From an uncultured Bacteroidales bacterium (GTDB taxonomy: Bacteria; Bacteroidota; Bacteroidia; Bacteroidales; Muribaculaceae): a stretch of DNA of 64,000 nucleotides. Made by a program: the position numbers and the translations under genes. The notes under the pieces are model-generated. The model was not told where the DNA came from and made no database searches. It saw only the letters and a list, made by a program, of their open reading frames with translations. Below, piece after piece: positions 44,501 to 52,529 of the stretch; position 1 is the first letter of the stretch; each line of letters opens with the position of its first letter. The stretch is from contig CATZGB010000002.1 of assembly GCA_958418815.1 (NCBI GenBank), forward strand, positions 52,049 to 116,048, written 5' to 3'.

Positions 44501-44965
44501 GATAGAGTAACGGTCGCCGTAATTGATGCCGCCGTTCCAGCGCACACGACCATTGGAGTCCCACCATGTGTCGTGGTATCCGGCAGTCTTGTCGACATGG
44601 TTGGCAACGACATCGACTATGATTTTTATGCCATATGACTCGGCCTCGTCACAGAGGCTCTTGAGATCCTGCTCGCTTCCCATCCCGCTCGACTTGAACG
44701 CGAGGTCATAGGGACGGTAGAGATCGTGCCATGCCGAGCCGGTCTTGATGTCGGGACGCTGGAGCGGTGACAGCTGCACTGAGCCGAAGCCTGCGGCGGC
44801 GATTTCCGGAAGGGACGCCTTCACTTCGGCCATCGTCCAGTTGAAACAATGGAGGATGTTGCCGTCCTGGATGGCTGCCGGCAGCCCGTAGTCGGCGGCC
44901 ATACCCATCCCCGCCGAGCCCATCGCAAGCATCAGCGCAAGGAAATTCCTTTTGATTGATTTCAT
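41591..44965 (-). CDS. Large secreted multidomain alpha-amylase (GH13) with starch-binding modules
   Basis: Exported endo-acting starch hydrolase of 1124 residues with a signal peptide (MKSIKRNFLALMLAMGSAGM then GMAA). GH13 catalytic domain, about 25-360: IIVDVVANHVD (116-126), GIRWDAAKHI with nucleophile Asp195, HYGEILD with Glu224, GESHDTY with Asp288. A C-terminal beta domain to 435 is followed by Pro-Asp linkers (439-453 and 548-561). These flank two CBM26-like starch-binding modules with HVHYWGGTASTWPG (472-485) and NIHYWSSPSTTWPG (579-592). A chitobiase-type beta module (665-742) and a DOMON/CBM9-like domain (about 755-1060) follow. The protein ends in a type IX secretion sorting domain (EYYNLQGVRV, then GIYIVRRGN). 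It is likely cell-surface attached or released. Confidence 0.9.
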   Translation of the reverse strand: MKSIKRNFLALMLAMGSAGMGMAADYGLPAAIQDGNILHCFNWTMAEVKASLPEIAAAGFGSVQLSPLQRPDIKTGSAWHDLYRPYDLAFKSSGMGSEQDLKSLCDEAESYGIKIIVDVVANHVDKTAGYHDTWWDSNGRVRWNGGINYGDRYSITHGQLGDYGDINSEDAEVCARGKAYVQKLHDLGVKGIRWDAAKHIGLPSEGCGFWTSVTSVAGMYHYGEILDAPGPDASIIKEYTNYMSVTDNKYSNGAARENGGIPYGYGGAHVVDYGCSDTKMVYWGESHDTYANDEWSQNVDQSVIDRAYASFACRNGATALYLARPNVKGFGNIRVGKGSTAFKSKAITEVNKFRNAMVGKADWCEAGGNTFCVTRKDGGAVIVSKGSGNVSVVNGGGYCPAGTYTDRVSGATFTVTASTITGNIGSTGIAVIYDGNVTPNPDPNPDPTPDPTPGTLTISGDYNLAYSGAFSHVHYWGGTASTWPGVALSSATGSDGKVYKVAKVPAGTTGVVFNNNGNGQTGDLSYTGSYVMDDNGATATAVVFSGNNPDPDPTPGPDPTPGEFTIYYDNTNTSWSNVNIHYWSSPSTTWPGTAMTKVEGNIWKYTFPSDPSALVGFLFCDGSGSGDNNQTADHTGAPVNGHLYKGAGGSKGAVSDEGLYQSGPQKPVVTASPASGSRFSESVKVTLSVAPATTIYYTVDGSIPNASSSRYSAPLTFTETTTLKTYVKNEAGENVQTFTYTKNSGPVPQPGNSLNTDYYKVNPDGKVGTNKTINMTFTKVNNDNRMCVADNALSNWTENELIAQGVARDVASAFRGKHEYPVVDSYAIYAAYDSQNLYLGVQYVYTVWDIYGDGKLTNGAAKPYNMDGRLMIAFDLDPYKEMSGVLTSGNTIWDADGQYNTFDNGTDCIWIGSTKSTVGVPGLFFPMNDGKTSYDAPYCVGLDAPFYGCQDGLLPSITHIWGQKDFEYEPEMLLGNDNFVDLINEIPKDQHTFYEWKFPLSKLGITEDYIKNTGIGVMVIDTYGQGAIGSTPYDPTCFDNAQTSYSKDESSSAEKEDTDCFTYAHARVGKLAQGSGVETVTVAVETSEDVVPEYYNLQGVRVMEPSNGIYIVRRGNVVRKEVVR

Positions 44966-45089
44966 GATGAAAAGGGTGTAAGTAAGATAGATTAAAAATT
45001 CCAGGCATCAAGCCTGATTCGATGACAGCCTGTCAATAAAAATCTTTCATGGCATATTGACAGCTTCCACGGTATTTTGAAACACTCCG

Positions 45090-45121
45090 CAAATTTAATC
45101 AAATTTATCCGTTATTTCAAA
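45090..45121 (-). promoter_or_regulatory. Complete promoter of the amylase gene
   Basis: Minus strand: TTTG at 45118-45121, 20-base spacer, TAAATTTG at 45090-45097. Transcription would begin near 45085, about 120 bases before the ATG at 44965. Confidence 0.65.
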
Positions 45122-45185
45122 CTCCAGCCATCTGATGACATCCCTAATTTTTCATCAGCCCAAAACGTTTTAGTGGACAGTAATA

Positions 45186-45326
45186 AATCTTTTATATAGA
45201 TAACCTCGTTTAAAGGCAACATTTATAAAAGATTCTTTCAGAATCTCACGCCTGGTGTATTTACCGAGGGTTACCGGCCTGTCGGCTGCCAACCTCCGGC
45301 TAACAGTTAATGAATCCTACGGATTC
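45186..45326. repeat. Cluster of palindromes in the amylase upstream gap
   Basis: AATCTTTTATA (45186-45196) is repeated inverted as TATAAAAGATT (45224-45234); a second block around 45270-45304 has GTTA-CCGG / CCGG-C-TAAC complementarity; a third, GAATCC-TAC-GGATTC, lies at 45312-45326. Serial hairpins without an open frame suggest a small repeat element or a structured transcript. Copies elsewhere cannot be checked here. Confidence 0.35.
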
Positions 45327-45451
45327 GAGGGCGAACCACACATAGGGCTCTCATCCTAAAACCTTTCAAAACAGCCTATTAAACATTTTTGCCGTACACT
45401 GATATAATTTGTTATGGAATAGTCTTGCGCTAACTACGCCTGGATAAAGAG

Positions 45452-45486
45452 ACAGCGGTCACATCGCCGGGCGATGTGACCGCTGT
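45452..45486. terminator. Perfect 16-bp hairpin after the M16 peptidase gene
   Basis: ACAGCGGTCACATCGC and GCGATGTGACCGCTGT pair perfectly around CGG, 27 bases past the peptidase stop codon. On the minus strand TCTCTTTATCC follows. Confidence 0.75.
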
Positions 45487-45512
45487 GGTATCAAAAGGTG
45501 GTAAGGTCGGGA

Positions 45513-48347
45513 TTATTCAGCAGCGGCAGCCTCGGGGTCGAGGATGATGATGCGGTAGGTGCCGTTGGCGTTCATTCGCTTCATGAAATCCTGCACATCG
45601 GCGGGGGTAAGAGACTGGAGAAGCTCCACGTTGCCGTTGAAGACATCAACGCCGTTGAGGGCGGTGGCAGCCATAGTGCCGAGCCATGCGTTGTTCTTCT
45701 CCTTGGCCTCGGTGGCCTCCTTGACCTCGAACTCGACGGCCTTTGCAAGCTCCTCGGCAGTCACGTCAGACTCCATGTTCTTGAACTCCTGGGCGATGAT
45801 GTCGAGCACCTGCTCTTTCATCTCTGGCTTCATCGGGAACACCGACTGAATCACCGTGTTGGGGACACTCTGGCGACTCATGCTGCCTGAGGCCCAGATG
45901 GAGTAAACTGCGCCCATATCTTCGCGCACCTTCTTGAGGAGGCGTTCGGTCATAACCTGTCCGGCGATGTCTGACAGCGCACGGTCTTTGGCGGTATAAG
46001 GCATATCTGCGAACTCAAGCACTGCGACGAAGGTCTGGGGAGTCTGCATCTGGGTGGTGAACGAGGTCACCTTCTCACCCTTCTTGAGGCCGAGCGAGCC
46101 ATCGATTGCGGGAGCCTTGGAGGCGGTGGCGGCATCGCCGGGGAGGGTTGCGATGTACTGCTCGCAGAGGGTCTTGAGCTCGTCCATGTCGACATTGCCG
46201 ACGAAGAAGAATGTGTAGTCGGCGGCGTTGGCGGTCATGTCCTTGACAATCTGGTTCACCTGGTCAAGTGAAGCGGCCTCGACAGCCTCAACGGTGAGGG
46301 CAGCCTTGCGGGGGTTGTCATAGAGGGCCTTGCGGAGGTCACGCGAGAAGATATACTGGGGGTTGGTCTCCTGGTTGTGGAGGAAACCGGTCAGCATGTT
46401 CTTTGTGGCCTGGAACTCGTCGGCAGACATGTTGAACTGAGTGAAGTGGCTGTAAAGCAGCTCCATCATGGTCTTCAGGTCTTTGGGGGTGGTGACACCT
46501 GAGATGTCGCGGCAGTAGTCGTCAAACTGGAAGTAGACGTTACACTGTTTGCCCTGGAGGTATTTCTGGATGTCCTTGTAGGTGTAGGTGCCCAGACCAT
46601 ACTGGCCGAGACCCTGGGGAAGGAAGATGAGGGTGTTGGCGTATGTGTCGGGGTAAACCGATGTTCCGCCGAGGGCCTGGGCATCGAGCAGGATTTCGTC
46701 AGCCTTGAAGTCGGTCTTCTTAACTACAACTTTGGCGCCGTTGGAGAGGGTCCACTCGGTAGCGCCCCACTGGGGAAGCTCCTGTGTGGCCACAACCTTG
46801 CCGGGGGCGGGAAGGCTGGCGATAAGGGGCTCATCCTTGACCTCGTCGACAAAAGCGGGAATATCCTCGGCGTCGACAGCCGCCATCATCTGGCGCACGG
46901 CCTCCTCGGTGGGAACCTTGATGCCATCTTTCTCGGGGAGCATCACTGTGACAACGCGGTTGTTGTCTGAGATAAGTTCCTTGATGGTGGCGTTGACCAG
47001 GTCAACCGGCAGCTGGGGAAGGAGCATATTGAGGGTCTGGTATTTCATCTCGATTCCGGTTGCGGGAGTGTTGTCGATGAAGTTGCGCACATAAGTGTTG
47101 ACGTAGCTCGAAGACTCGGCCTTCTCACGGTTGTTGTAGGCCTTCTCGAGCTTCGAGAGATATTCGCTGCGGGCACGGTCATATTCAGACACGGTGAAGC
47201 CACCACGCTCGGCGCGGAGCAGCTCGCGGTAAACCGAAGCCATACCGGGGAGGATGTCGTCACCCTTGCCGATGGCCACGAGGGTCAACGCGTCCTTTGT
47301 GTCGGAGAGGAAATAGTTGCCATAGTAAGAACCTGCGGCGGCGAAGGGGGAATCGGGAGTCGAAGAGATTTCCTCAAGACGGTTGTTGAGCATAGCAATG
47401 AGCATATCGCAGATATAATCCTGGAGCCAGTATGCCATAGTGCCGCGGAGCTCGCGGGGAAGCACATCGTTCTTGAAGTATATAGTGGCACGCGAGTTGG
47501 GCATCTCGGGGTCCGTGCCGATGGCGATGATGGTGCCCCCAGTGTCGGGTACCGGCTCGTAGACGCGTTCGGGGGCGTTCTCAGGCATCTTGATAGGCGA
47601 GAACAGCTCCTTGATTTTGTTTTCGATGCGGTCAACGTCGATGTCGCCGACAACCACGATACCCTGCTGGTCAGGACGGTACCAAGCCTCGTAATAGTCG
47701 CGGAGGGCCTGGGGAGCGAAGTTGTCTACCACCTCCATGGTGCCGATCGGCAGACGGTAGCCATACTTGGAGCCGGGATACATCGCGGGAGCCATCTGCT
47801 CCATCAGACGCTGCTGACCGACGTTGCGCGAACGCCACTCCTCATGGATCACACCGCGCTCCTTGTCAATTTCCTCGGGGAGGAGCAGCAGGCCGTCGGC
47901 CCAGTCGTGGAGAATCAGCAGGCAGGAGTCCTGCACGGCGATGCTCGCGGTGGGCACATTCGAGATGTTGTAGACGGTCTCGTCGATGGATGTGTAGGCG
48001 TTGAGGTTCTGGCCGAACTTCACGCCCTTGGTCTCAAGCCATGTCACCAGCTCGTTGCCGGGGAAATTCTCTGTGCCGTTGAAGCACATGTGCTCCAGGA
48101 AGTGGGCAAGACCTCTCTGCTCGTCGTTCTCGAGAATCGAGCCTACTTTCTGGGCGATGTAGAAGTCGGCCTGTCCCTTGGGGGTCTCGTTGTGACGGAT
48201 GTAGTAGGTAAGGCCGTTGGGAAGCACACCCTTTCTCACCTGCGGATCGAGGGGCAGGGGATCTGTCGGCATCTGGGCGCGTACCTGCGTCGAGAATGCG
48301 ATGACTCCGATCAGCACGAACAGGAGCCGGGAAAAGATTTTTTTCAT
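45513..48347 (-). CDS. M16 family zinc metallopeptidase (PqqL/pitrilysin-like)
   Basis: A 944-residue exported peptidase. The ATG at 48347 (MKKIFSRLLFVLIGVIAFST then QVRAQ) gives a signal peptide; the upstream extension is rejected. The inverted zinc motif HFLEH (His82, Glu85, His86) with a downstream Glu in SIDETVYNI gives an active first M16 half. The second half repeats the fold in inactive form (DILLDAQALGGTSVYP, GLGQYGLGTYTYKDIQKYL), as usual in pitrilysin-like single-chain enzymes. The Ala/Glu-rich C-terminus ends AAAAE. Substrates are unknown; periplasmic peptide degradation is likely. No operon partner is evident. Confidence 0.9.
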   Translation of the reverse strand: MKKIFSRLLFVLIGVIAFSTQVRAQMPTDPLPLDPQVRKGVLPNGLTYYIRHNETPKGQADFYIAQKVGSILENDEQRGLAHFLEHMCFNGTENFPGNELVTWLETKGVKFGQNLNAYTSIDETVYNISNVPTASIAVQDSCLLILHDWADGLLLLPEEIDKERGVIHEEWRSRNVGQQRLMEQMAPAMYPGSKYGYRLPIGTMEVVDNFAPQALRDYYEAWYRPDQQGIVVVGDIDVDRIENKIKELFSPIKMPENAPERVYEPVPDTGGTIIAIGTDPEMPNSRATIYFKNDVLPRELRGTMAYWLQDYICDMLIAMLNNRLEEISSTPDSPFAAAGSYYGNYFLSDTKDALTLVAIGKGDDILPGMASVYRELLRAERGGFTVSEYDRARSEYLSKLEKAYNNREKAESSSYVNTYVRNFIDNTPATGIEMKYQTLNMLLPQLPVDLVNATIKELISDNNRVVTVMLPEKDGIKVPTEEAVRQMMAAVDAEDIPAFVDEVKDEPLIASLPAPGKVVATQELPQWGATEWTLSNGAKVVVKKTDFKADEILLDAQALGGTSVYPDTYANTLIFLPQGLGQYGLGTYTYKDIQKYLQGKQCNVYFQFDDYCRDISGVTTPKDLKTMMELLYSHFTQFNMSADEFQATKNMLTGFLHNQETNPQYIFSRDLRKALYDNPRKAALTVEAVEAASLDQVNQIVKDMTANAADYTFFFVGNVDMDELKTLCEQYIATLPGDAATASKAPAIDGSLGLKKGEKVTSFTTQMQTPQTFVAVLEFADMPYTAKDRALSDIAGQVMTERLLKKVREDMGAVYSIWASGSMSRQSVPNTVIQSVFPMKPEMKEQVLDIIAQEFKNMESDVTAEELAKAVEFEVKEATEAKEKNNAWLGTMAATALNGVDVFNGNVELLQSLTPADVQDFMKRMNANGTYRIIILDPEAAAAE

Positions 48348-48508
48348 TGTCAAGAAATCTGTATGATTAATATATTTCTTTGCTTTGTCAATTACTGCGG
48401 CCAGGGCCTTGCGCCCTGACGCCACCTGTCTGGTTAGACGCGTTTTTCATCCAGATGGTTGCATTCGGATGATATTTTTTTCATCTTTATTGCAGACCGG
48501 GGGTGAAA

Positions 48509-49885
48509 TCACGCGAAAAGACGGCGGAATGCCTCCTCGACCTTGGCCACCTCCACCACCTCTATGGCCAGGCGCGACGTGTCGACCCCCTTGAGCGAGC
48601 CACGGGGAATCAGGATGGTCTTCATCCCGAGTTTCTCGGCCTCGCGGACCCGCTGCTCCATGCGTGTGACAGGGCGTATCTCTCCGCTCAGGCCCACCTC
48701 GCCGCTGAGGCAGACCCCCTGGGGGACCGCCATGTCGACATTCGAGGAAAGTATGGCGGCGATGACAGCCAGGTCAAGGGCCGGGTCGGCGACTTTCAGG
48801 CCTCCGGCGATGTTGAGGAACACATCTTTCTGGGCGAGCTTGAAGCCGACCCGCTTCTCCAGGACGGCCAGCAGCATGTTCATCCGCTTGGAATCGAAGC
48901 CGGTCACCGAGCGCTGCGGGGTGCCGTAGGCGGCGGTGCTGACCAGCGCCTGCGCCTCTATCAGGAAAGGGCGTATCCCCTCGAGGGTCACGCCGATGGC
49001 ACATCCCGACAGTTGCTCTCCGTCATGCTGGGAAATCAGCATCTCTGACGGGTTGGTCACCTCTCGCAGACCGCGCTGGCACATCTCATATATGCCAAGC
49101 TCGGAGGTGTTGCCGAAACGGTTCTTGACAGCGCGGAGGATGCGGTACATATATTGGCGGTCACCCTCAAACTGCAGCACCGCGTCGACGATATGCTCCA
49201 GCACCTTGGGTCCGGCCAGCGAACCCTCTTTGTTGATATGCCCGATGAGCATCACCGGCACACCCGACTGTTTGGCGTAACGCAGCAGCCTGGAGGCACA
49301 CTCCCTGACCTGGCTCACGCTCCCTGCCGACGACTCTATCTCATCCGACGCGATGGTCTGTATGGAGTCGACAATAAGCAACTGGGGCTGTATCTGGTCT
49401 ATGTGGGTGAAGATTGACTCAAGCGAGGTCTCGGTGACCACATAGCAGTTGTCGCTCATGCGGCCTATGCGGTCGGCCCGCAGTTTTATCTGCGTTGCGC
49501 TCTCCTCACCTGAGACATACAGCATGCGTCGCGACTTGATCGACAGTATGTTCTGCAAGACAAGCGTCGACTTGCCGATTCCCGGCTCGCCGCCAATCAG
49601 CACCATCGAGCCGGGGACGAGCCCTCCGCCAAGCACCCGGTTGAGCTCCTCGCTGGGCATATGTATGCGCGGCTCGTCGGCGGTCTCTATCTCAGACACC
49701 TTCTTCGGGGAGGATTTCGGCGTGACTCCCAACGGGGCTTTCAGGCTCCCCTTAGAGGTGGTCTTCACCTTCTCCTCGACAAGCGTGCCCCACGCGCCAC
49801 ACGAAGGGCAACGCCCCTCCCATTTTGGGAAGTCATTGCCGCATTCCGAGCAGAACCACAGGGTCTTTTCTTTGAGTTTTGCCAT
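48509..49885 (-). CDS. radA: DNA repair protein RadA
   Basis: Branch-migration ATPase in recombination. The 458-residue protein has an N-terminal C4 zinc finger (FCSECGNDFPKWEGRCPSCGA), the RecA-like core with GGEPGIGKSTLVL (Walker A), LLIVDSIQTIAS (Walker B), the RadA-specific KNRFG motif in AVKNRFGNTSELG, and a C-terminal Lon-protease-like domain (FLNIAGGLKVADPALDLAVIAA) without peptidase function. Complete and typical. The TrmH-type gene lies immediately upstream, 14 bases away. Confidence 0.96.
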   Translation of the reverse strand: MAKLKEKTLWFCSECGNDFPKWEGRCPSCGAWGTLVEEKVKTTSKGSLKAPLGVTPKSSPKKVSEIETADEPRIHMPSEELNRVLGGGLVPGSMVLIGGEPGIGKSTLVLQNILSIKSRRMLYVSGEESATQIKLRADRIGRMSDNCYVVTETSLESIFTHIDQIQPQLLIVDSIQTIASDEIESSAGSVSQVRECASRLLRYAKQSGVPVMLIGHINKEGSLAGPKVLEHIVDAVLQFEGDRQYMYRILRAVKNRFGNTSELGIYEMCQRGLREVTNPSEMLISQHDGEQLSGCAIGVTLEGIRPFLIEAQALVSTAAYGTPQRSVTGFDSKRMNMLLAVLEKRVGFKLAQKDVFLNIAGGLKVADPALDLAVIAAILSSNVDMAVPQGVCLSGEVGLSGEIRPVTRMEQRVREAEKLGMKTILIPRGSLKGVDTSRLAIEVVEVAKVEEAFRRLFA

Positions 49886-49899
49886 ATTTCACCGTGTGA

Positions 49900-50703
49900 T
49901 TAGGGTCGTCTGCATAATTCCTGCCGGCGGAACTCGGCGACGGTCACGGCTGTGGCGGTGGCCACATTCAATGACTCCACCGTGTCGCATCCTGCGGGAT
50001 AGGAGGGTATCTTTATCCGATTCGTTATGACATCGGCGACTTCGGGCGAGATTCCGTTGCCTTCGTTGCCCATCACCACTACCCCGCCCCGGCTGAGGTC
50101 GGCGGCATATATGTTGCCGCCGTCAAGGAATGTGCCGTATACAGGGACTCCTTTTGCGGTGATGCCGCGAAGGGCATCCACAAGGTCGCAGTAGCAGACA
50201 TTGACCCGCGCAAGGGCCCCCATAGTGGATTGCAGCACCTTGGGATTGAACGCGTCGACAGTTTCCCGTGAGGCGAGTATCGTCTTCACGCCAAACCAGT
50301 CGGCGACGCGGATTATGGTCCCCAGGTTGCCAGGATCCTGGATGCGGTCGAGCGCAATCACAAGCTCGTTTTCCCCGACCTGGGGCACACCGTCGGGACG
50401 CGCCGGCATCTCGAAGACCGCCAGCACACCCTGGGGGGTGGCCATCGACGACATCCTTTCCATCTCGTCATTGCGGGCCACCAACAGCAGGCTGTCGGTG
50501 GTTTCCCCTCCGAGGAGCATGTCAAGCGCGCCGGAGTGGCTTTCGAGCCATTCCGACGTGGCCACGATATGGCGCGGGCGGAACGCCGGCAGCAACTCGC
50601 TGAGGCACCGTATTCCCTCGGCCACAAAAAGCCGCTCTTCACGGCGCCCTCGCGCCGAGGAGAGAGAGGCAATCATTTTTCGCTGCGAAGCGGTAATTCT
50701 CAT
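49900..50703 (-). CDS. TrmH/SpoU family RNA methyltransferase
   Basis: Adds a methyl group to ribose 2'-OH in rRNA or tRNA; the exact site is not predictable. The 267-residue protein has an N-terminal substrate-binding domain (RMIASLSSARGR-like KMIASLSSARGRREERLFVAEGI) and the SPOUT domain with three motifs: LDRIQDPGNLGTIIRVADWFG, VVVMGNEGNGISPEV, and IPSYPAGCDTVESLNVATATAV (the knot). A TATATTTG box (50708-50715) ends four bases before the ATG, so the transcript is predicted leaderless. It is divergent from rnpB. Confidence 0.9.
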   Translation of the reverse strand: MRITASQRKMIASLSSARGRREERLFVAEGIRCLSELLPAFRPRHIVATSEWLESHSGALDMLLGGETTDSLLLVARNDEMERMSSMATPQGVLAVFEMPARPDGVPQVGENELVIALDRIQDPGNLGTIIRVADWFGVKTILASRETVDAFNPKVLQSTMGALARVNVCYCDLVDALRGITAKGVPVYGTFLDGGNIYAADLSRGGVVVMGNEGNGISPEVADVITNRIKIPSYPAGCDTVESLNVATATAVTVAEFRRQELCRRP

Positions 50704-50707
50704 ATTG

Positions 50708-50765
50708 CAAATATAGTAAAATTCCGTGACAACGCGCTGTTTTCCGACAAAAATTCGTAAATTTG
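50708..50765. promoter_or_regulatory. Divergent -7 elements for the TrmH-type gene and rnpB
   Basis: CAAATATA at 50708-50715 (TATATTTG on the minus strand) abuts the ATG at 50703. TAAATTTG at 50758-50765 on the plus strand is placed 5-9 bases before the first helix of RNase P RNA. Neither has a clear -33 box. Confidence 0.55.
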
Positions 50766-50769
50766 CAGA

Positions 50770-51214
50770 AATTTAGAGGCAGCCGGATGGTCCGTCGCCG
50801 GCGGGTTATACACATAACGCCGCCTGAGGAAAGTCCGGGCAACACAGAGCGCCATACTTCCTAACGGGAAGCCGCGGGTGACCGTGGAGGAAACGTGACA
50901 GAAAACAACCGCCTGACGGCTTTGGCCGCCAGGTAAGGGTGAAAAGGCGGGGTAAGAGCCCACCGGGCGTCACCGCGAGATGACGCGCCGCACGTCTTAT
51001 GGGTTGCAAGGTCAAGTAAACCGGCATTCAAGGGTTGCTCGCCCGTTGCCGGAGGGTAGACTGCTACTGGAGATGTCTCAGACAACTCCGAATAGCCGCG
51101 ATGGAGACATCAGGCACAGATAAATGACGGACCGGACGCGTCAGGTCGGCAATCCTCCGGGATTGCCGAAACCCACGATCCGACAAAACCCGGCTTACAG
51201 TCCGACTGCCTCTT
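50770..51214 (+). ncRNA. rnpB: RNase P RNA
   Basis: Catalytic RNA of RNase P, which trims tRNA 5' ends. The conserved bacterial type A cores are visible in order: GAGGAAAGTCCGGGC, ACAGAAAACAACCGCC, GGTAAGGGTGAAAAGGCGG, GGTAAGAGCCCACCG, GGTCAAGTAAACCGG, ATAAATGACGGACC and ACAAAACCCGGCTTAC. The ends close as helix P1: AGAGGCAG (50775-50782) with CTGCCTCT (51206-51213). The 5' end is set from the -7 box at 50758-50765 and the 3' end from P1; each may be off by several bases. Short open frames on either strand inside it are artefacts. Confidence 0.95.
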
Positions 51215-51222
51215 CCCAAAAC

Positions 51223-51267
51223 GGGAGGGCGCCATGGTGGAAAACCACCGCGGCGCCCTCCTCGTTT
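51223..51267. terminator. Strong hairpin terminator of rnpB and mscS
   Basis: GGAGGGCGCC (51224-51233) pairs with GGCGCCCTCC (51252-51261), with an inner GGTGG/CCACC helix around AAAA. It lies just past the RNase P RNA 3' end and just after the stop codon of the convergent channel gene. Confidence 0.8.
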
Positions 51268-51287
51268 ATCTCCATAGGCCGTCACAG

Positions 51288-52466
51288 TCACTTGTCGAGA
51301 TGCACATCCATCTGCGGGAAGGGGAAGTGGATGCCGTGGGCCGGAAGCTCGTTGTAGAATTTCTCGTTGTAATAATAATAGACATTCCAGTATTCTCCGG
51401 TCTTGGTCCATGCCCTAACCTGCAGGTCAACGCTCGACTCGCCGAGGTTGTCGACCACCACCTTCGGGGAATGGTCGGGCTTGGGAATCAACAGCTTCAG
51501 GGCCTCTTCCTGGCGGCGTTCACGCGCCTGCAGGGCCGCCTTGGCCGCGCGGTGGCGATGGAGGACGCGGTCAATCCAGCTCCTGCGTTCAGGCTCTGCG
51601 GGAAGCTCGCCGGAAACCTCATCATCCTCATCATCCAGGGACTGCACCGCGATGGTGTCACCCACATCAGTGTGCCGCCCGGGCTTCAAGGATTCTGCGC
51701 TCTCCCCCACCACCTCAATACCGTTGCCGGCAGCCGCCGCTGTCTCCTCGATACGCTCGTCTGCCGCGAACATGTCAAGGATGGCCTTGCGCGCGTCATC
51801 GACATTGTCGCCATAGCTGATGGAGACGGTCCAGGTGACGCGCCGGTATGCCTCGCGCGACCAGTTGTTGACACTCCCGGTTGAGAGGCCGCCGTTGGGT
51901 ATTGAAATCGACTTGTTGTCGTAGGTCGTGATTATGGTATGGAAAATCTGAATCTCACGGACAGTGCCGGCATATCCCTGCACCTCTATGTAGTCTCCGA
52001 TTTTGTATGGTTTAAGCAGCAGAATCAATACCCCTCCGGCGAAATTCTGGAGAGTGCCGCTAAGGGCCATACCGACAGCGACACCGGCCGAGGCGAATAT
52101 CGCGAGGAACGATGTGGTCTCTATCCCCAGGATGCCGATTACCGTCACTATCAGGATGAAATACAACACGATGTTGACAAGCGACAAGACGAATGTCGCC
52201 AGCGACTTGTCAATCTTACGTCTGACGAATATGGTGGATATCAGCCTGTATATCTTGCGGATAATGAAACGCCCGGCATAGAAGACGGCGATGGCTATCG
52301 CCAGGTTGATAGCGAAGTTGACCGCCGACTGGGCGAGCCTCTCGACAAGGTCGTCAAACGACAGCGTCTTCAGCTCGGCAATCTCATTGGCGGCGTTGAC
52401 AAGCGTTGAGTCGGCCGGGGCCTCCGGGGTCAGCCCGGGGATGAAATCGGCCTGTAGTCTGATCAT
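51288..52466 (-). CDS. Small-conductance mechanosensitive channel (MscS family) with large insertion
   Basis: Tension-gated channel releasing solutes on hypo-osmotic shock. The 392-residue protein has three transmembrane helices (about 48-68, 90-112, 118-150). The pore helix and MscS signature are in FASAGVAVGMALSGTLQNFAGGVLILL, followed by the beta domain YKIGDYIEVQGYAGTVREIQI, ITTYDNKSISIPNG, and the C-terminal alpha/beta domain. That last domain is split: after SYGDNVDDARKAILDMFAAD (to about 239) there are roughly 85 charged, low-complexity residues (240-325) before PKVVVDNLGESSVDLQVRAW resumes the fold. The end HFPFPQMDVHL is typical. Confidence 0.92.
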   Translation of the reverse strand: MIRLQADFIPGLTPEAPADSTLVNAANEIAELKTLSFDDLVERLAQSAVNFAINLAIAIAVFYAGRFIIRKIYRLISTIFVRRKIDKSLATFVLSLVNIVLYFILIVTVIGILGIETTSFLAIFASAGVAVGMALSGTLQNFAGGVLILLLKPYKIGDYIEVQGYAGTVREIQIFHTIITTYDNKSISIPNGGLSTGSVNNWSREAYRRVTWTVSISYGDNVDDARKAILDMFAADERIEETAAAAGNGIEVVGESAESLKPGRHTDVGDTIAVQSLDDEDDEVSGELPAEPERRSWIDRVLHRHRAAKAALQARERRQEEALKLLIPKPDHSPKVVVDNLGESSVDLQVRAWTKTGEYWNVYYYYNEKFYNELPAHGIHFPFPQMDVHLDK

Positions 52467-52529
52467 ATGGAATCGATAGGATTAATCATTGATGGATTTC
52501 GCGGTAATCAAACAACCGGGGAGGTGGCG

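Larger units (their letters stand above)
44966..45512. other. Gap with amylase promoter, palindrome cluster and terminator
   Basis: No protein gene is supported. From right to left it holds the terminator of the M16 peptidase gene (45452-45486), an AT-rich stretch, a cluster of palindromes (45186-45326), and the amylase promoter (45090-45121) with a leader of about 120 bases. Confidence 0.6.

Noticed and set aside
50806..51411. Several minus-strand open frames between the TrmH-type gene and mscS
   Set aside because: They lie in RNase P RNA and its terminator, which are firmly identified by conserved RNA cores.
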